Shown one piece after another: positions 1 through 7,676 of a DNA stretch of 64,000 bases (positions within the stretch are counted from its first letter, which is position 1; every line of letters starts with the position of its first letter). The DNA is from JAEUQQ01 sp963697285 (lineage in GTDB: Bacteria > Acidobacteriota > Vicinamibacteria > Vicinamibacterales > JAFNAJ01): assembly GCA_963697285.1 (NCBI GenBank), contig CAVONI010000016.1, positions 1-64,000 of the forward strand. Direction: 5' to 3'. The notes below the pieces were generated by a model that saw only the letters and a list, made by a program, of their open reading frames with translations, was not told where the DNA came from and did not search any database. The translations under genes were made by a program, and so were the position numbers.

Positions 1-133
1 ATGGGGCTCGCCTGAAGCCAACATCCCCCACCCGGTCGAGACTGATCGACGAGCCGTTGTTACCCCTGGCCGGTTTCTCAGGTCGTCCGTGAACTTCGTC
101 TCGTCGAGATCGGGGCGGTGCGGGGCGAGAGGG

Positions 134-1195
134 TCACTTCGCAGCGCGAGGATCGCGCTGGAGTGGGTCGACAAGGCGTGCGAACCGACCGAGCAGCTTC
201 GCGAGGCCCTGTTCGGCTTCCCGGGTGACTGCCGATCGCTTGAGGCCGCCGACCACCCCTCGCAGGGAGTCGGTGCGGGCGCGCGCGAACTGCACCACGT
301 AGCAGTGGCGCCCCGCGTCGGCCTCGTCATCGACGGCCACGATGAGGTCGAGTGAGGCGTCGAAGTAGCGGCTCGCGTAGAACTGCTTCGAGACCATCAC
401 CGACGTGCCCTCGCTGGGCGACGGGAAGACGACGACGTGGTAGAGGCTGAGAACGGGCTTGAGGCCGAACGACTCGCGGGCCCAGTAGATCGCCGACTCA
501 ACGCCAGGCAGCCCGCCGTGCGGGAACTCCTCGAGGTAGGTCCGCAGCCCCGGCGCGTACTCGTCGAGGATCGACGCCTCGCGCAGCAGTTGCTGCACTT
601 CCTGCGCAAGCACCGTCCGCCGCGGCTCGTAGACCATCAGCGACCGATCGCCGTCCGCGAGATACTGCGTCACGTGTCGCACGAGCCCTGCCCGCACGAG
701 GGCTTCGGCGCGACCCGCCCGAGCGGGTGCCTGCCAGTCGAAGCGCCTGAACTCCTCGACCGCCAGCGCGGCGAGCTTGACGTCGCAGGGCTGCCCTGCG
801 CACCGCCTGAGCGCCGCCAGGTCAGGTTCGTCGAGTCGCAGCGACGCGACATCGCCAGGCGAGGGCACGTTGCCGAACCGGCCGAGTTGCAGCACCGCGG
901 GACCGCGTTTCCAGCGCGCGATGTCTCCGGCCAGCGCGATGAAATCGCGAGCCGTCGTCGCGACGCGGATGCCGCCCGCGAGCGCCACCTCGTGCGGGGC
1001 CGAGGGCTGCAGAACCCGCACCACGGGCGCGCCGCGCTCGATCATCGCCCGCTCAGACGGTGTCGGCCGCAGCGTGCGCTCGAAGAGCGCCGCGGCGCCG
1101 TCGTGCCGAGCTGCCGGCGGTGCCGGCGGTGCGGCCAGCACCATGCTCCCCGCAGACAGGACGAACGCCCATCGAGCTGCTCGCCGTGCCAGCAT
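134..1195 (-). CDS. Secreted protein of unknown function
   Basis: I do not recognise the family. The start at 1195 is chosen because it opens a clear export signal (basic MLARRAAR followed by a hydrophobic stretch ending in an Ala/Pro-rich segment); a longer reading frame upstream has a shadow-like Arg/Ser composition. The mature part of about 330 residues has no transmembrane helix and no obvious catalytic motif. Its C-terminal half (TYLEEFPHGG, IYWARESFG, then VMVSKQFYASRYFDASLDL) looks like a compact alpha/beta domain. Two cysteines lie close together around residues 134-139 (RRCAGQPCD) and may form a disulfide in the periplasm. It is the last gene of a minus-strand run but is separated by 147 bases from the methyltransferase gene, so co-transcription is uncertain. 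Confidence 0.6.
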   Translation of the reverse strand: MLARRAARWAFVLSAGSMVLAAPPAPPAARHDGAAALFERTLRPTPSERAMIERGAPVVRVLQPSAPHEVALAGGIRVATTARDFIALAGDIARWKRGPAVLQLGRFGNVPSPGDVASLRLDEPDLAALRRCAGQPCDVKLAALAVEEFRRFDWQAPARAGRAEALVRAGLVRHVTQYLADGDRSLMVYEPRRTVLAQEVQQLLREASILDEYAPGLRTYLEEFPHGGLPGVESAIYWARESFGLKPVLSLYHVVVFPSPSEGTSVMVSKQFYASRYFDASLDLIVAVDDEADAGRHCYVVQFARARTDSLRGVVGGLKRSAVTREAEQGLAKLLGRFARLVDPLQRDPRAAK

Positions 1196-1342
1196 GGCGT
1201 CGATTGTCGCACGGCGGGCCGGCCGTGAGGACCGGCGGCAGTTCGATACGCTCGCCCGCCTGTGACGGGAGGCGGATCGCTGCAGCAAGCGGCGCCTACT
1301 CGCCCGCTGGACCTGTCCTGAAGCGTGAGCGGCCAGACCCGA

Positions 1343-1921
1343 TCACGGCGGCGATGCGCCCGCCTTCACGACCCGCAGCGTCACGAGGAACTCCCGCACG
1401 ACGTTGACGTGATGACGCAGGGCGAACTGCAGCTCGGCAGACGTCACCTGCTTCTGCTCGATGCGCTGTTGCCAGTAGTCGTCGTACCACAGCTTCGTGC
1501 GCACGACGTCGAAGTCGACACCCCAGTAGATCCCCAGCGGAGTGTTGGACACGCCCTTGGCCGTCCACTCGCGGTTGGCCGCCTGCGACAGCATCTGGAA
1601 GGTCTCGGGCAACAGCGCGCGCACGTGGGTGGGATCGACGAGGAAGTTGTCGTGGCGCGGGTGCGGCAGCGCGACGTGGACGAGCGCGTCGTGTGCACAC
1701 ACCCGGTAGATCTCGCACACGACCTGCCTGAACCCCTCGGTGCCGCCCCCGAGGTGCTCGAGCACGTGGCTCAGGATGATCTCGCCGACGGTGTCGGCCT
1801 CCCAGGGCCACGGGACGCGCTCGAGGTCCCAGGTGACATCGGGCGTCCCGTACACGTCGACGTTGATGTATCCCGGCAGCGTGTTCGGTCCGCACCCGAG
1901 GTTCAGCTTGAGGAGCCCCAT
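1343..1921 (-). CDS. SAM-dependent methyltransferase (class I, type 11-like)
   Basis: A short cytoplasmic class I methyltransferase of about 192 residues. The N-terminus begins almost directly with the SAM-binding glycine motif (LKLNLGCGPNTLPGYINVD), followed by an acidic residue at the end of the second strand and a DLERVPWPW segment. ILSHVLEHLGG is the usual motif of type 11 enzymes preceding the active-site region, and ALPHPRHDNF follows. Proteins with this LNLGCG...GYINVD opening are often found in surface-glycan or cell-envelope clusters; here no glycosyltransferase is nearby, so the acceptor is unknown. The start at 1921 is preferred over an upstream in-frame codon because the family begins just before the glycine motif. 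It lies 59 bases downstream of the MetX-like hydrolase gene on the same strand and could be co-transcribed with it. Confidence 0.75.
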   Translation of the reverse strand: MGLLKLNLGCGPNTLPGYINVDVYGTPDVTWDLERVPWPWEADTVGEIILSHVLEHLGGGTEGFRQVVCEIYRVCAHDALVHVALPHPRHDNFLVDPTHVRALLPETFQMLSQAANREWTAKGVSNTPLGIYWGVDFDVVRTKLWYDDYWQQRIEQKQVTSAELQFALRHHVNVVREFLVTLRVVKAGASPP

Positions 1922-1980
1922 GTCGCCTGCCTTCACGAATGGCGCGACCAAACTCCGGCCGCCGTGGTACCGCGTGTCAC

Positions 1981-3057
1981 CTACCGGGCTGGCAGCTGCG
2001 CGAGGAACTCGGCCAGTTCCTTCTTCCAGAGCACGGCCCACGTGTGCGAGCTGTGCCCGCGCGTTGCCGGCGAGATCGGGATGAGCAGGTAGCGCCCGCC
2101 CGCGACCTTCGGCATGAGCGCCTCCATCAACCCGAGCTCGGGTGGATTGATCTGGTCGTCGGCGGAGTTGATGGCCAGCAACGGCCCGGTGATCTTCGCG
2201 AGGTCGGCCGACGGGTCGTAGTCGCGCGACGCGTCGAACTGGTAGAGCATGTCGTTCGCATCGAGCGCGGGCAGCCGCGACGAGACGAACGTGCGGATGA
2301 ACGCGTCGGCCTGCTCACGCGTCGGCGCGAGCTGGTGCCACTGGAGCGGCACGCTGCTCATGATCGACTGCAGGCGGAGGGCGTTCCGCATGCCGAGTTC
2401 GGGCTGCGTCTCGTACTCACCGTTCTTCCAGGCCGGGTCGTCGGTGATCGCATCGGCCAGCATCGTCCGCCACATACGGTTGCGCCCGACGATGGCCGTG
2501 GGGACCGAGGCGAGTGGCACCCATCCGTCAGAGAACGACGGATGGCGTGTCGCCCACATCCAGGTGTGCATCCCGCCCATCGACGTGCCCATCACCAGGC
2601 GCAGGTGATCGATCTTCAGGTGTTCGGCCACGAGCCGATGCTGCAGGGCCACCATGTCGGCGTAGCCGTACCTGGGAAAGCGCTGGCGCAGGCCGTCGCT
2701 GGGCTTGCTCGACGCCCCGTGGCCGATGTTGTCGGGCAGGATGACGAAGAACCTCGACGTGTCGAGCAGTTGCCCGGCACCGAACAGCTCGCCGGCGAAC
2801 TGCGGCTGGAGGAACTGCGCACCGCTGCCCCCCGTGCCGTGCAGGATCAGCACCGCGTTGCGCGCCCTCCCCTGCGCATCGCGCTGCAGGGTGCCGAGCG
2901 TGCGGTAGTGGATGCGGACGGCGTCCAGCCGTTCACCCGACGAGAACGTCACGCCGGCGAAGGTCGCATCGCCTTCGGTCACGGCTGGCTGTGCCGCGGC
3001 CGACGTCGCCAACACCAGCAGGATCAGCGCGCCGCGAGCGATCGTGGTCAGAATCAT
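1981..3057 (-). CDS. Exported alpha/beta hydrolase, MetX (homoserine acyltransferase)-like
   Basis: An alpha/beta hydrolase with a cleavable signal peptide (first about 22 residues, ending AAAQ). The order of motifs follows the MetX family: YRTLG near residue 51, the oxyanion strand LILHGTGGSG near 70-79, the nucleophile elbow GTSMGG with Ser159, then Asp300/Asp301 in NSADDQINP and a histidine at 335 or 338 in GHSSH. MetX enzymes are cytoplasmic acyltransferases; an exported copy with GTSMGGMHTW instead of the usual GGSMGGM is more likely a hydrolase of a small ester or amide, so I do not assign a methionine-pathway role. It starts about 40 bases downstream of the end of the beta-propeller gene on the same strand, suggesting a shared transcript from the 4.1 kb promoter region. 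Confidence 0.75.
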   Translation of the reverse strand: MILTTIARGALILLVLATSAAAQPAVTEGDATFAGVTFSSGERLDAVRIHYRTLGTLQRDAQGRARNAVLILHGTGGSGAQFLQPQFAGELFGAGQLLDTSRFFVILPDNIGHGASSKPSDGLRQRFPRYGYADMVALQHRLVAEHLKIDHLRLVMGTSMGGMHTWMWATRHPSFSDGWVPLASVPTAIVGRNRMWRTMLADAITDDPAWKNGEYETQPELGMRNALRLQSIMSSVPLQWHQLAPTREQADAFIRTFVSSRLPALDANDMLYQFDASRDYDPSADLAKITGPLLAINSADDQINPPELGLMEALMPKVAGGRYLLIPISPATRGHSSHTWAVLWKKELAEFLAQLPAR

Positions 3058-3097
3058 GGCGGCGAGGATACTACTGCTTCGACTGCCTGACCGCCTC

Positions 3098-4090
3098 TCA
3101 CGGACGCCAATCGGGAAGCCGATCGTTGCCGCGGCCCGTCGTGAGTCGCGTCACGCTCCGTGTCGCGAAGCTGTAGACCGCCAGGTCCCAGTCTTCGCCT
3201 TCATGGTGCGCGGGGCTCGTCGAGAACGCCAGGAACCTATCGTCGGGCGACCAGTCAGGGTAGTAGCTCCACATCGCGGCGTCCTCGACGACGCGCGTGG
3301 TCGTGCCGGTGGCCATGTCGCGCACCTCGAGAGACGAGGGGCGGTTGGCGTGCAACCGCACGTTCGCGAGTCGCCCGCCGTCGCGCGACCAACTGGGCCA
3401 GCACGCGCCGCTCGTTGCAGGAAGCGCCTGCGTCGTGCCGCGTGCGACATCGAGGACGTGCACCTGGAAGTCCCAGAACTGCCCAATCCGCAACGTCTGC
3501 GCGGCGAACGCGACGCGCGCCCCGTCGGGTGAGACGTTCGGCATGATCGCGCGCCCCACGAACTGGCGGGTGAGCCGATCGGTTCGACCCGTGTCGAGCC
3601 AGACGCGGTAGATATCGCCGCGACTGTCTTCGTCTGACGAGTAGAAAAGGCTGCGTCCGTCTGGCGCCCACACCGCGTCTTCTTCGTTTGCGCGACCGGA
3701 CGTCACGCGTCGCCGACCGGAGCCGTCGGCGTTGATCACGTAGAGGTCGAAGTCAGGCGATCCCTGTTCGGGTGGGGAACCCTCGTAGTGTGCACGGTTC
3801 GACTTGAACGCGATCAACCGGCCGTCGGGCGACCATCGCGGCGATCCCTCGCTCCACTCCGGCGACCCGCTGAGCCGCGTCACCCGCCGCGTCGCCACGT
3901 CGAGCATGTAGATGGCCGGTCGGCCGTCACGATCCGACTGGAACACAAGGGTTCCCTTCAGCGCGGCGTCGTCGGCGTTCGGAGGGGCCTGACGCTGGTT
4001 GACAGGCGGGGCGGCAGCCCGGGCCGCATGCCAGGCGAACCCGGCGGTAGCCAGCACGACGATTGTCGCGGGAATAGTGAGCCTGCGCAT
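3098..4090 (-). CDS. Exported TolB-like beta-propeller protein (PD40 repeats)
   Basis: A secreted protein of about 330 residues made of PD40/WD40-like beta-propeller repeats, as in the C-terminal half of TolB and in the propellers of S9 peptidases. Repeats are recognisable as SPRWSPDGRLIAFKS, AVWAPDGRSLFYSS, MPNVSPDGARVAFAA, WPSWSRDGGRLA, YPDWSPDDRFLAFS and a final LPDWRP, which close a six-bladed propeller. The start at 4090 is supported by a good AAGGA ribosome site seven bases upstream and by the signal peptide that follows (MRRLTIPATIVVLATAGFAW). No enzymatic domain is attached, so it is probably a binding or scaffold protein in the periplasm. It diverges from recQ across a 139-base region containing two palindromes. 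Confidence 0.75.
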   Translation of the reverse strand: MRRLTIPATIVVLATAGFAWHAARAAAPPVNQRQAPPNADDAALKGTLVFQSDRDGRPAIYMLDVATRRVTRLSGSPEWSEGSPRWSPDGRLIAFKSNRAHYEGSPPEQGSPDFDLYVINADGSGRRRVTSGRANEEDAVWAPDGRSLFYSSDEDSRGDIYRVWLDTGRTDRLTRQFVGRAIMPNVSPDGARVAFAAQTLRIGQFWDFQVHVLDVARGTTQALPATSGACWPSWSRDGGRLANVRLHANRPSSLEVRDMATGTTTRVVEDAAMWSYYPDWSPDDRFLAFSTSPAHHEGEDWDLAVYSFATRSVTRLTTGRGNDRLPDWRP

Positions 4091-4149
4091 GACAGTCCTT
4101 TTGACGCAATTCTTCGGCCAGGGGGCGGCGCAGCGCCAGCAAGGGCGCG

Positions 4150-4198
4150 AAATCACTCCCGGAGTGTTTTCGCCGACACAATCACTCCGGGAGTGATT
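4150..4198. repeat. Pair of 19-21 bp palindromes in the recQ divergent region
   Basis: Two palindromes lie side by side: an imperfect one at 4150-4170 and a perfect one at 4180-4198 (AATCACTCCGGGAGTGATT). The same perfect palindrome recurs at 21432-21452. Here they sit between the divergent beta-propeller and recQ starts. They could be an operator shared by the two promoters or copies of a dispersed palindromic repeat; the far copy at 21.4 kb argues for the latter or for a regulon. Confidence 0.7.
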
Positions 4199-4229
4199 GG
4201 CCTGCCGGACGGCCTATGATGACGAGGCC

Positions 4230-6236
4230 GTGCACACGACGTCTCTCAGCCACATCCTGAAGCGACACTGGGGCTTCGACGAGTTCCGCCCCCTCCAGCG
4301 CGAGGCCATCCAGGCCGTGGTCGATGGCCGCGACAGCCTGCTCGTCCTGCCCACCGGCGGCGGAAAGTCGCTGTGCTTCCAGGCCCCGGCCCTCGTCGAG
4401 GATGGCCGGAAGGGTATCGCACTCGTCGTCTCTCCGCTCATCGCGCTCATGAAGGACCAGGTCGATGGCCTCGTCGCGAGCGGCGTGGCTGCGGCCCGAC
4501 TCGACAGCACCATGACCGCGTCAGAGCGGCAGGCCGTGACCGACGGCCTGCGCGAGTCGCGGTTCAGGTTGCTCTATGTGTCGCCGGAGAGGTTGGTCGG
4601 CGAGCACGGCGAGGGGTTCCAGCGGCAGCTTGCACGCTGGGGCGTCAGGTTCGTGGCGATCGACGAAGCGCACTGCATCAGCCACTGGGGGCACGACTTC
4701 AGGCCGGAGTACCGGCTGCTGGGCACCCTGCGCGCGACGTTTCCCGATGTCGCGATCCACGCCTTCACGGCCACGGCGACCCCCCGCGTGCGCGACGACA
4801 TCGTCACGCAGCTCGGGCTGCGCGAGCCCCTCGTGCTGGTCGGCGACTTCGATCGGCCGAACCTGATCTACCGGGTGCGGCAGCGCACGAAGCTCGACGC
4901 GCAGATCGATGCCGTGCTGAAGACGCGTGCGGGGCAGGCCGGCATCATCTACTGCCTGTCGCGGAAGGACGTGGACACCATGGCCAGGGCGCTCGTCGCC
5001 AAGGGCCATCGCGCGGTGCCCTATCACGCGGGCCTTGCCGACGAGGAGCGGTCGCGCAACCAGGAGGCATTCCTCGACGAACGCGCCGACATCGTCGTCG
5101 CAACCGTGGCCTTCGGAATGGGGGTGGATCGGTCGGACGTGCGCTTCGTGATCCACGCGGGCGCACCGAAGTCGGTCGAGCACTATCAGCAGGAGGCGGG
5201 TCGCGCCGGACGCGACGGCCTCGACGCCGAGTGCGTGCTGTTCTACTCGCCGGCCGACTTCGTGCGCTGGAAGCAGATGCTCGAGGCGAACGGAGAACTG
5301 ACGCCCGCGGCGGTGCAGCACCTGCGCGGGATGGAGGCGTACGCCAACCAGATGCACTGCCGACACCGCGCGCTGGTCGAACACTTCGGCCAGGTGTTCG
5401 ATCGCCCCTTCGACTCGCCTGACGCACAGGGCTCGCTCAGGGCAGGCACCTTCGACTCGCCTGGGCCCTTCGACTCGCCTGGGCACGGGGGCTCGCTCAG
5501 GGCAGGCACCTTCGACTCGCCTGGGCACGGGGGCTCGCTCAGGGCGGGTCATCTGCGGCCGGTGGGGACGTGCGGGGCGTGCGACTGGTGCCTCGGCGAA
5601 CTCGAGCACGTGGACGGCGCGTTCGTCATCGCGCAGAAGATCGGGTCGTGTGTGGCGCGGGTGCGGCAGCGCTGGGGCATCGGCCACGTGGCCGCCGTGC
5701 TCGAGGGCAAGGCCACGCCCCAGGTGATCGCACAGGGACACCAGGAGCTGAGCACCTTCGGGTTGCTCAAGGACATGTCGAGCACCGAGATCCGCGGTTA
5801 CATCGAGCAGCTGATCTCGAGCGGCTTCCTGCTGCGGACGCCAGGCGAGTATCCGACGCTGCAGCTGACGGCGCGTGGTGTCGCGCTGCTCAAGGGCGAA
5901 GTGCCCGAGCACGAGGTCGTGCTCTGCCGCCAGCAGAAGGCGCCCGCGCGGGGGTCGCGCCGCGCGGCGTCGCTGCCAAGCGTCGAGCGCGAGGGGTGGG
6001 ACGGCGTGGACCGCGACCTGTTCGAGGCACTGCGCGCCGTGCGGCTCGCCGTGGCACGTGCGCGGAAGGTGCCCCCGTACGTCGTGTTCCACGATCGGTC
6101 ACTGCGCGAGATGGCGAGGCTGCGGCCGACGTCGCTGGCGTCGTTGCGAGCCATCCACGGCGTCGGCGAACAGAAGGCCGAGAAGTTCGGTCCCGCGTTC
6201 GTCGATGCCATCGCCGGCCACCTCGGCGTATCGTAA
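4230..6236 (+). CDS. recQ: ATP-dependent DNA helicase RecQ with repeat insertion in zinc domain
   Basis: A 3'-5' DNA helicase for recombination and repair. From the GTG start at 4230 the Walker A motif TGGGKS holds Lys46; DEAHCISHWGHDFRPEY is the DEAH box and aromatic-rich loop; FTATATP, VATVAFGMGVDRSDVRFVIH and QEAGRAGRDG are the remaining helicase motifs. The RQC region follows, and the C-terminus carries an HRDC domain (DLFEALRAVRLAVARARKV). The zinc site is split: one cysteine lies in QMHCRHRAL and the CGACDWC pair comes about 60 residues later, because 140 bases of repeated sequence (5409-5548) are inserted in frame between them. A TTG at 4197 is also in frame but lies inside a palindrome, so GTG 4230 is preferred; the ribosome site is weak. 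Whether the protein still folds is untested. Confidence 0.9.
   Translation: MHTTSLSHILKRHWGFDEFRPLQREAIQAVVDGRDSLLVLPTGGGKSLCFQAPALVEDGRKGIALVVSPLIALMKDQVDGLVASGVAAARLDSTMTASERQAVTDGLRESRFRLLYVSPERLVGEHGEGFQRQLARWGVRFVAIDEAHCISHWGHDFRPEYRLLGTLRATFPDVAIHAFTATATPRVRDDIVTQLGLREPLVLVGDFDRPNLIYRVRQRTKLDAQIDAVLKTRAGQAGIIYCLSRKDVDTMARALVAKGHRAVPYHAGLADEERSRNQEAFLDERADIVVATVAFGMGVDRSDVRFVIHAGAPKSVEHYQQEAGRAGRDGLDAECVLFYSPADFVRWKQMLEANGELTPAAVQHLRGMEAYANQMHCRHRALVEHFGQVFDRPFDSPDAQGSLRAGTFDSPGPFDSPGHGGSLRAGTFDSPGHGGSLRAGHLRPVGTCGACDWCLGELEHVDGAFVIAQKIGSCVARVRQRWGIGHVAAVLEGKATPQVIAQGHQELSTFGLLKDMSSTEIRGYIEQLISSGFLLRTPGEYPTLQLTARGVALLKGEVPEHEVVLCRQQKAPARGSRRAASLPSVEREGWDGVDRDLFEALRAVRLAVARARKVPPYVVFHDRSLREMARLRPTSLASLRAIHGVGEQKAEKFGPAFVDAIAGHLGVS
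5409..5548. repeat. In-frame 42-nt repeat cluster inside recQ
   Basis: Three units of about 42 nt (5409-5450, 5469-5510, 5511-5548) and one truncated 18-nt unit (5451-5468), each starting TTCGACTCGCCTG and containing GGCTCGCTCAGGGC, interrupt recQ without breaking the frame. The encoded peptide repeats FDSPGHGGSLRAGT. The unit resembles dispersed intergenic REP-like sequences; a related fragment (CCTTCGCAGGCTCAGGGC) occurs at about 47.65 kb in this window. Confidence 0.85.
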
Positions 6237-6307
6237 GGACGCACGCCTGTGCGGCCCGGATGCGCCACCCGGCGCGCCACACATGTCGCGCCGCCGAGGT
6301 ACAGGGC

Positions 6308-7504
6308 ATGACCCAGCACGATCTCGCCGTCATCGGCGGCGGCATAGTCGGACTCGCCACCGCCCACCAGTACACCGACCGCCATCCCGGGCGATCCGTG
6401 GTCGTGATCGAGAAGGAATCGACAGTGGCCGCCCATCAGACCGGGCGCAACTCCGGGGTGCTGCACTCGGGCATCTACTACAAGCCCGGCACCCTGCGCG
6501 CGTCGAACGGGCGCGCCGGCCGCCTCGCCATGGAAGCCTTCTGCCGCGAGGAAGGCCTGCCGTTCGAGATCTGCGGCAAGGTCATCGTCGCGGTAGACGA
6601 GGGCGAGGTGCCGCAATTGCACGCCATCTTCGAGCGTGGCCGGCAGAACGGTGTGCAATGTGCATTGATCGGGCCTGAGCGGCTGCGCGAACTCGAGCCC
6701 GCCGTGGCGGGCGTGCAGGCGATCCACGTGCCCGAGGCCGGGATCGTGAGCTTCCGCCACGTGTCTGAGCGGCTGGCCACCATCGTGACCGAGCGTGGAG
6801 GACGCGTCATGCTGAATGCCGCGGTCGTCGGCCTCACGCCGCAACCAGACGGAGTGGTCATCCGCACGTCCCGCGAGGAGGTCAGGGCCCGGCAGGTCGT
6901 CAACTGCGGCGGCCTGTACGCCGATCGACTCGCGAAACTCGGCGGGCAGGACGTGAAGGCGCGCATCGTCCCGTTCAGGGGCGAGTACTTCGAACTCACG
7001 CCCGACGCGCAGCGCCTGTGCCGCAACCTCATCTACCCCGTGCCCGATCCGAACTTCCCGTTCCTGGGTGTCCACTTCACCCGGATGATCGAAGGCGGCG
7101 TGGAGTGCGGCCCCAACGCCGTGTTCGCGTTCGCGCGCGAAGGCTACGGCAAACTCGACGTGAACCTGCGCGACCTCTTCGAGTCGCTGACCTACCCGGG
7201 CTTCCTGAGGCTCGCGAGCCGCAACATGAAGATGGGACTCGGCGAGATGTGGCGATCGTTCAGCAAGGCGGCGTTCGTGAAGGCGCTGCAGCGCCTGGTG
7301 CCGGCGATCACCAGCGAAGGCCTGATCCCCGGCCGATCCGGGGTGCGGGCACAGGCGCTCACTCCTGACGGGAAGCTGGTCGACGACTTCCTGATCCTGG
7401 GGCACGGGCGCATCGTGAACGTCTGCAATGCACCATCCCCGGCGGCGACCTCGGCGCTGAACGTCGGCCGGCTCGTGGTAGACCGGCTGGACACGGTCTC
7501 GTAG
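6308..7504 (+). CDS. lhgO: L-2-hydroxyglutarate oxidase/dehydrogenase
   Basis: An FAD-dependent oxidoreductase of 398 residues that oxidises L-2-hydroxyglutarate to 2-oxoglutarate and passes electrons to oxygen or the quinone pool. The Rossmann FAD motif DLAVIGGGIVGLATAHQ starts at residue 5. The family hallmark AAHQTGRNSGVLHSGIYYKPG follows at about residues 38-60, then VNCGGLYADRLA, and the C-terminal GRSGVRAQALTPDGKLVDDF segment typical of LhgO. Length and motif spacing match the family. The start at 6308 has a GAGG ribosome site and directly precedes the FAD motif. It is separated by about 70 bases from recQ on the same strand; no carbon-starvation partner genes (such as csiD) are nearby, so it probably serves metabolite repair or lysine/glutarate breakdown. 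Confidence 0.88.
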   Translation: MTQHDLAVIGGGIVGLATAHQYTDRHPGRSVVVIEKESTVAAHQTGRNSGVLHSGIYYKPGTLRASNGRAGRLAMEAFCREEGLPFEICGKVIVAVDEGEVPQLHAIFERGRQNGVQCALIGPERLRELEPAVAGVQAIHVPEAGIVSFRHVSERLATIVTERGGRVMLNAAVVGLTPQPDGVVIRTSREEVRARQVVNCGGLYADRLAKLGGQDVKARIVPFRGEYFELTPDAQRLCRNLIYPVPDPNFPFLGVHFTRMIEGGVECGPNAVFAFAREGYGKLDVNLRDLFESLTYPGFLRLASRNMKMGLGEMWRSFSKAAFVKALQRLVPAITSEGLIPGRSGVRAQALTPDGKLVDDFLILGHGRIVNVCNAPSPAATSALNVGRLVVDRLDTVS

Positions 7505-7522
7505 GGCGATCTTTTTTTCTGC

Positions 7523-7572
7523 TTGACGGCTTTTCCGGTCGGGCCTATATTTTGTCCCGAGATTAGACAAAT
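7523..7572 (+). promoter_or_regulatory. Sigma70-like promoter with overlapping operator-like inverted repeat
   Basis: TTGACG (7523-7528) and TATATT (7546-7551) are separated by exactly 17 bases, a near-consensus sigma70-type promoter facing the ROK gene. An inverted repeat TTTGTC-N9-GACAAA (7551-7556 and 7566-7571) starts on the last base of the -10 box. A bound repressor there would block transcription; the obvious candidate is the ROK protein encoded downstream. Confidence 0.65.
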
Positions 7573-7632
7573 GCGCCGCATCGAATGCGTCCCTGGGCTG
7601 CACACCCTTTCATCAAGAGGGTTTTTGCGGTG

Positions 7633-7676
7633 TTTGTCCCACGCAAGGGCGTCCTTTAGTCTGTGAGTGGGACAAA
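7633..7676. promoter_or_regulatory. Second operator-like inverted repeat at the ROK start
   Basis: Perfect 10-base arms TTTGTCCCAC (7633-7642) and GTGGGACAAA (7667-7676) are separated by 24 bases and abut the start codon. The arms share TTTGTC/GACAAA with the site over the promoter at 7551-7571, so both may bind the same regulator. Confidence 0.55.

Noticed and set aside
1..133. A gene at the left edge of the window
   Set aside because: The short frames there have no ribosome site, domain or plausible composition.
1981..3057. Homoserine acetyltransferase (metX) name for the exported hydrolase
   Set aside because: A signal peptide and the altered nucleophile elbow argue against the cytoplasmic methionine enzyme, so only MetX-like is used.
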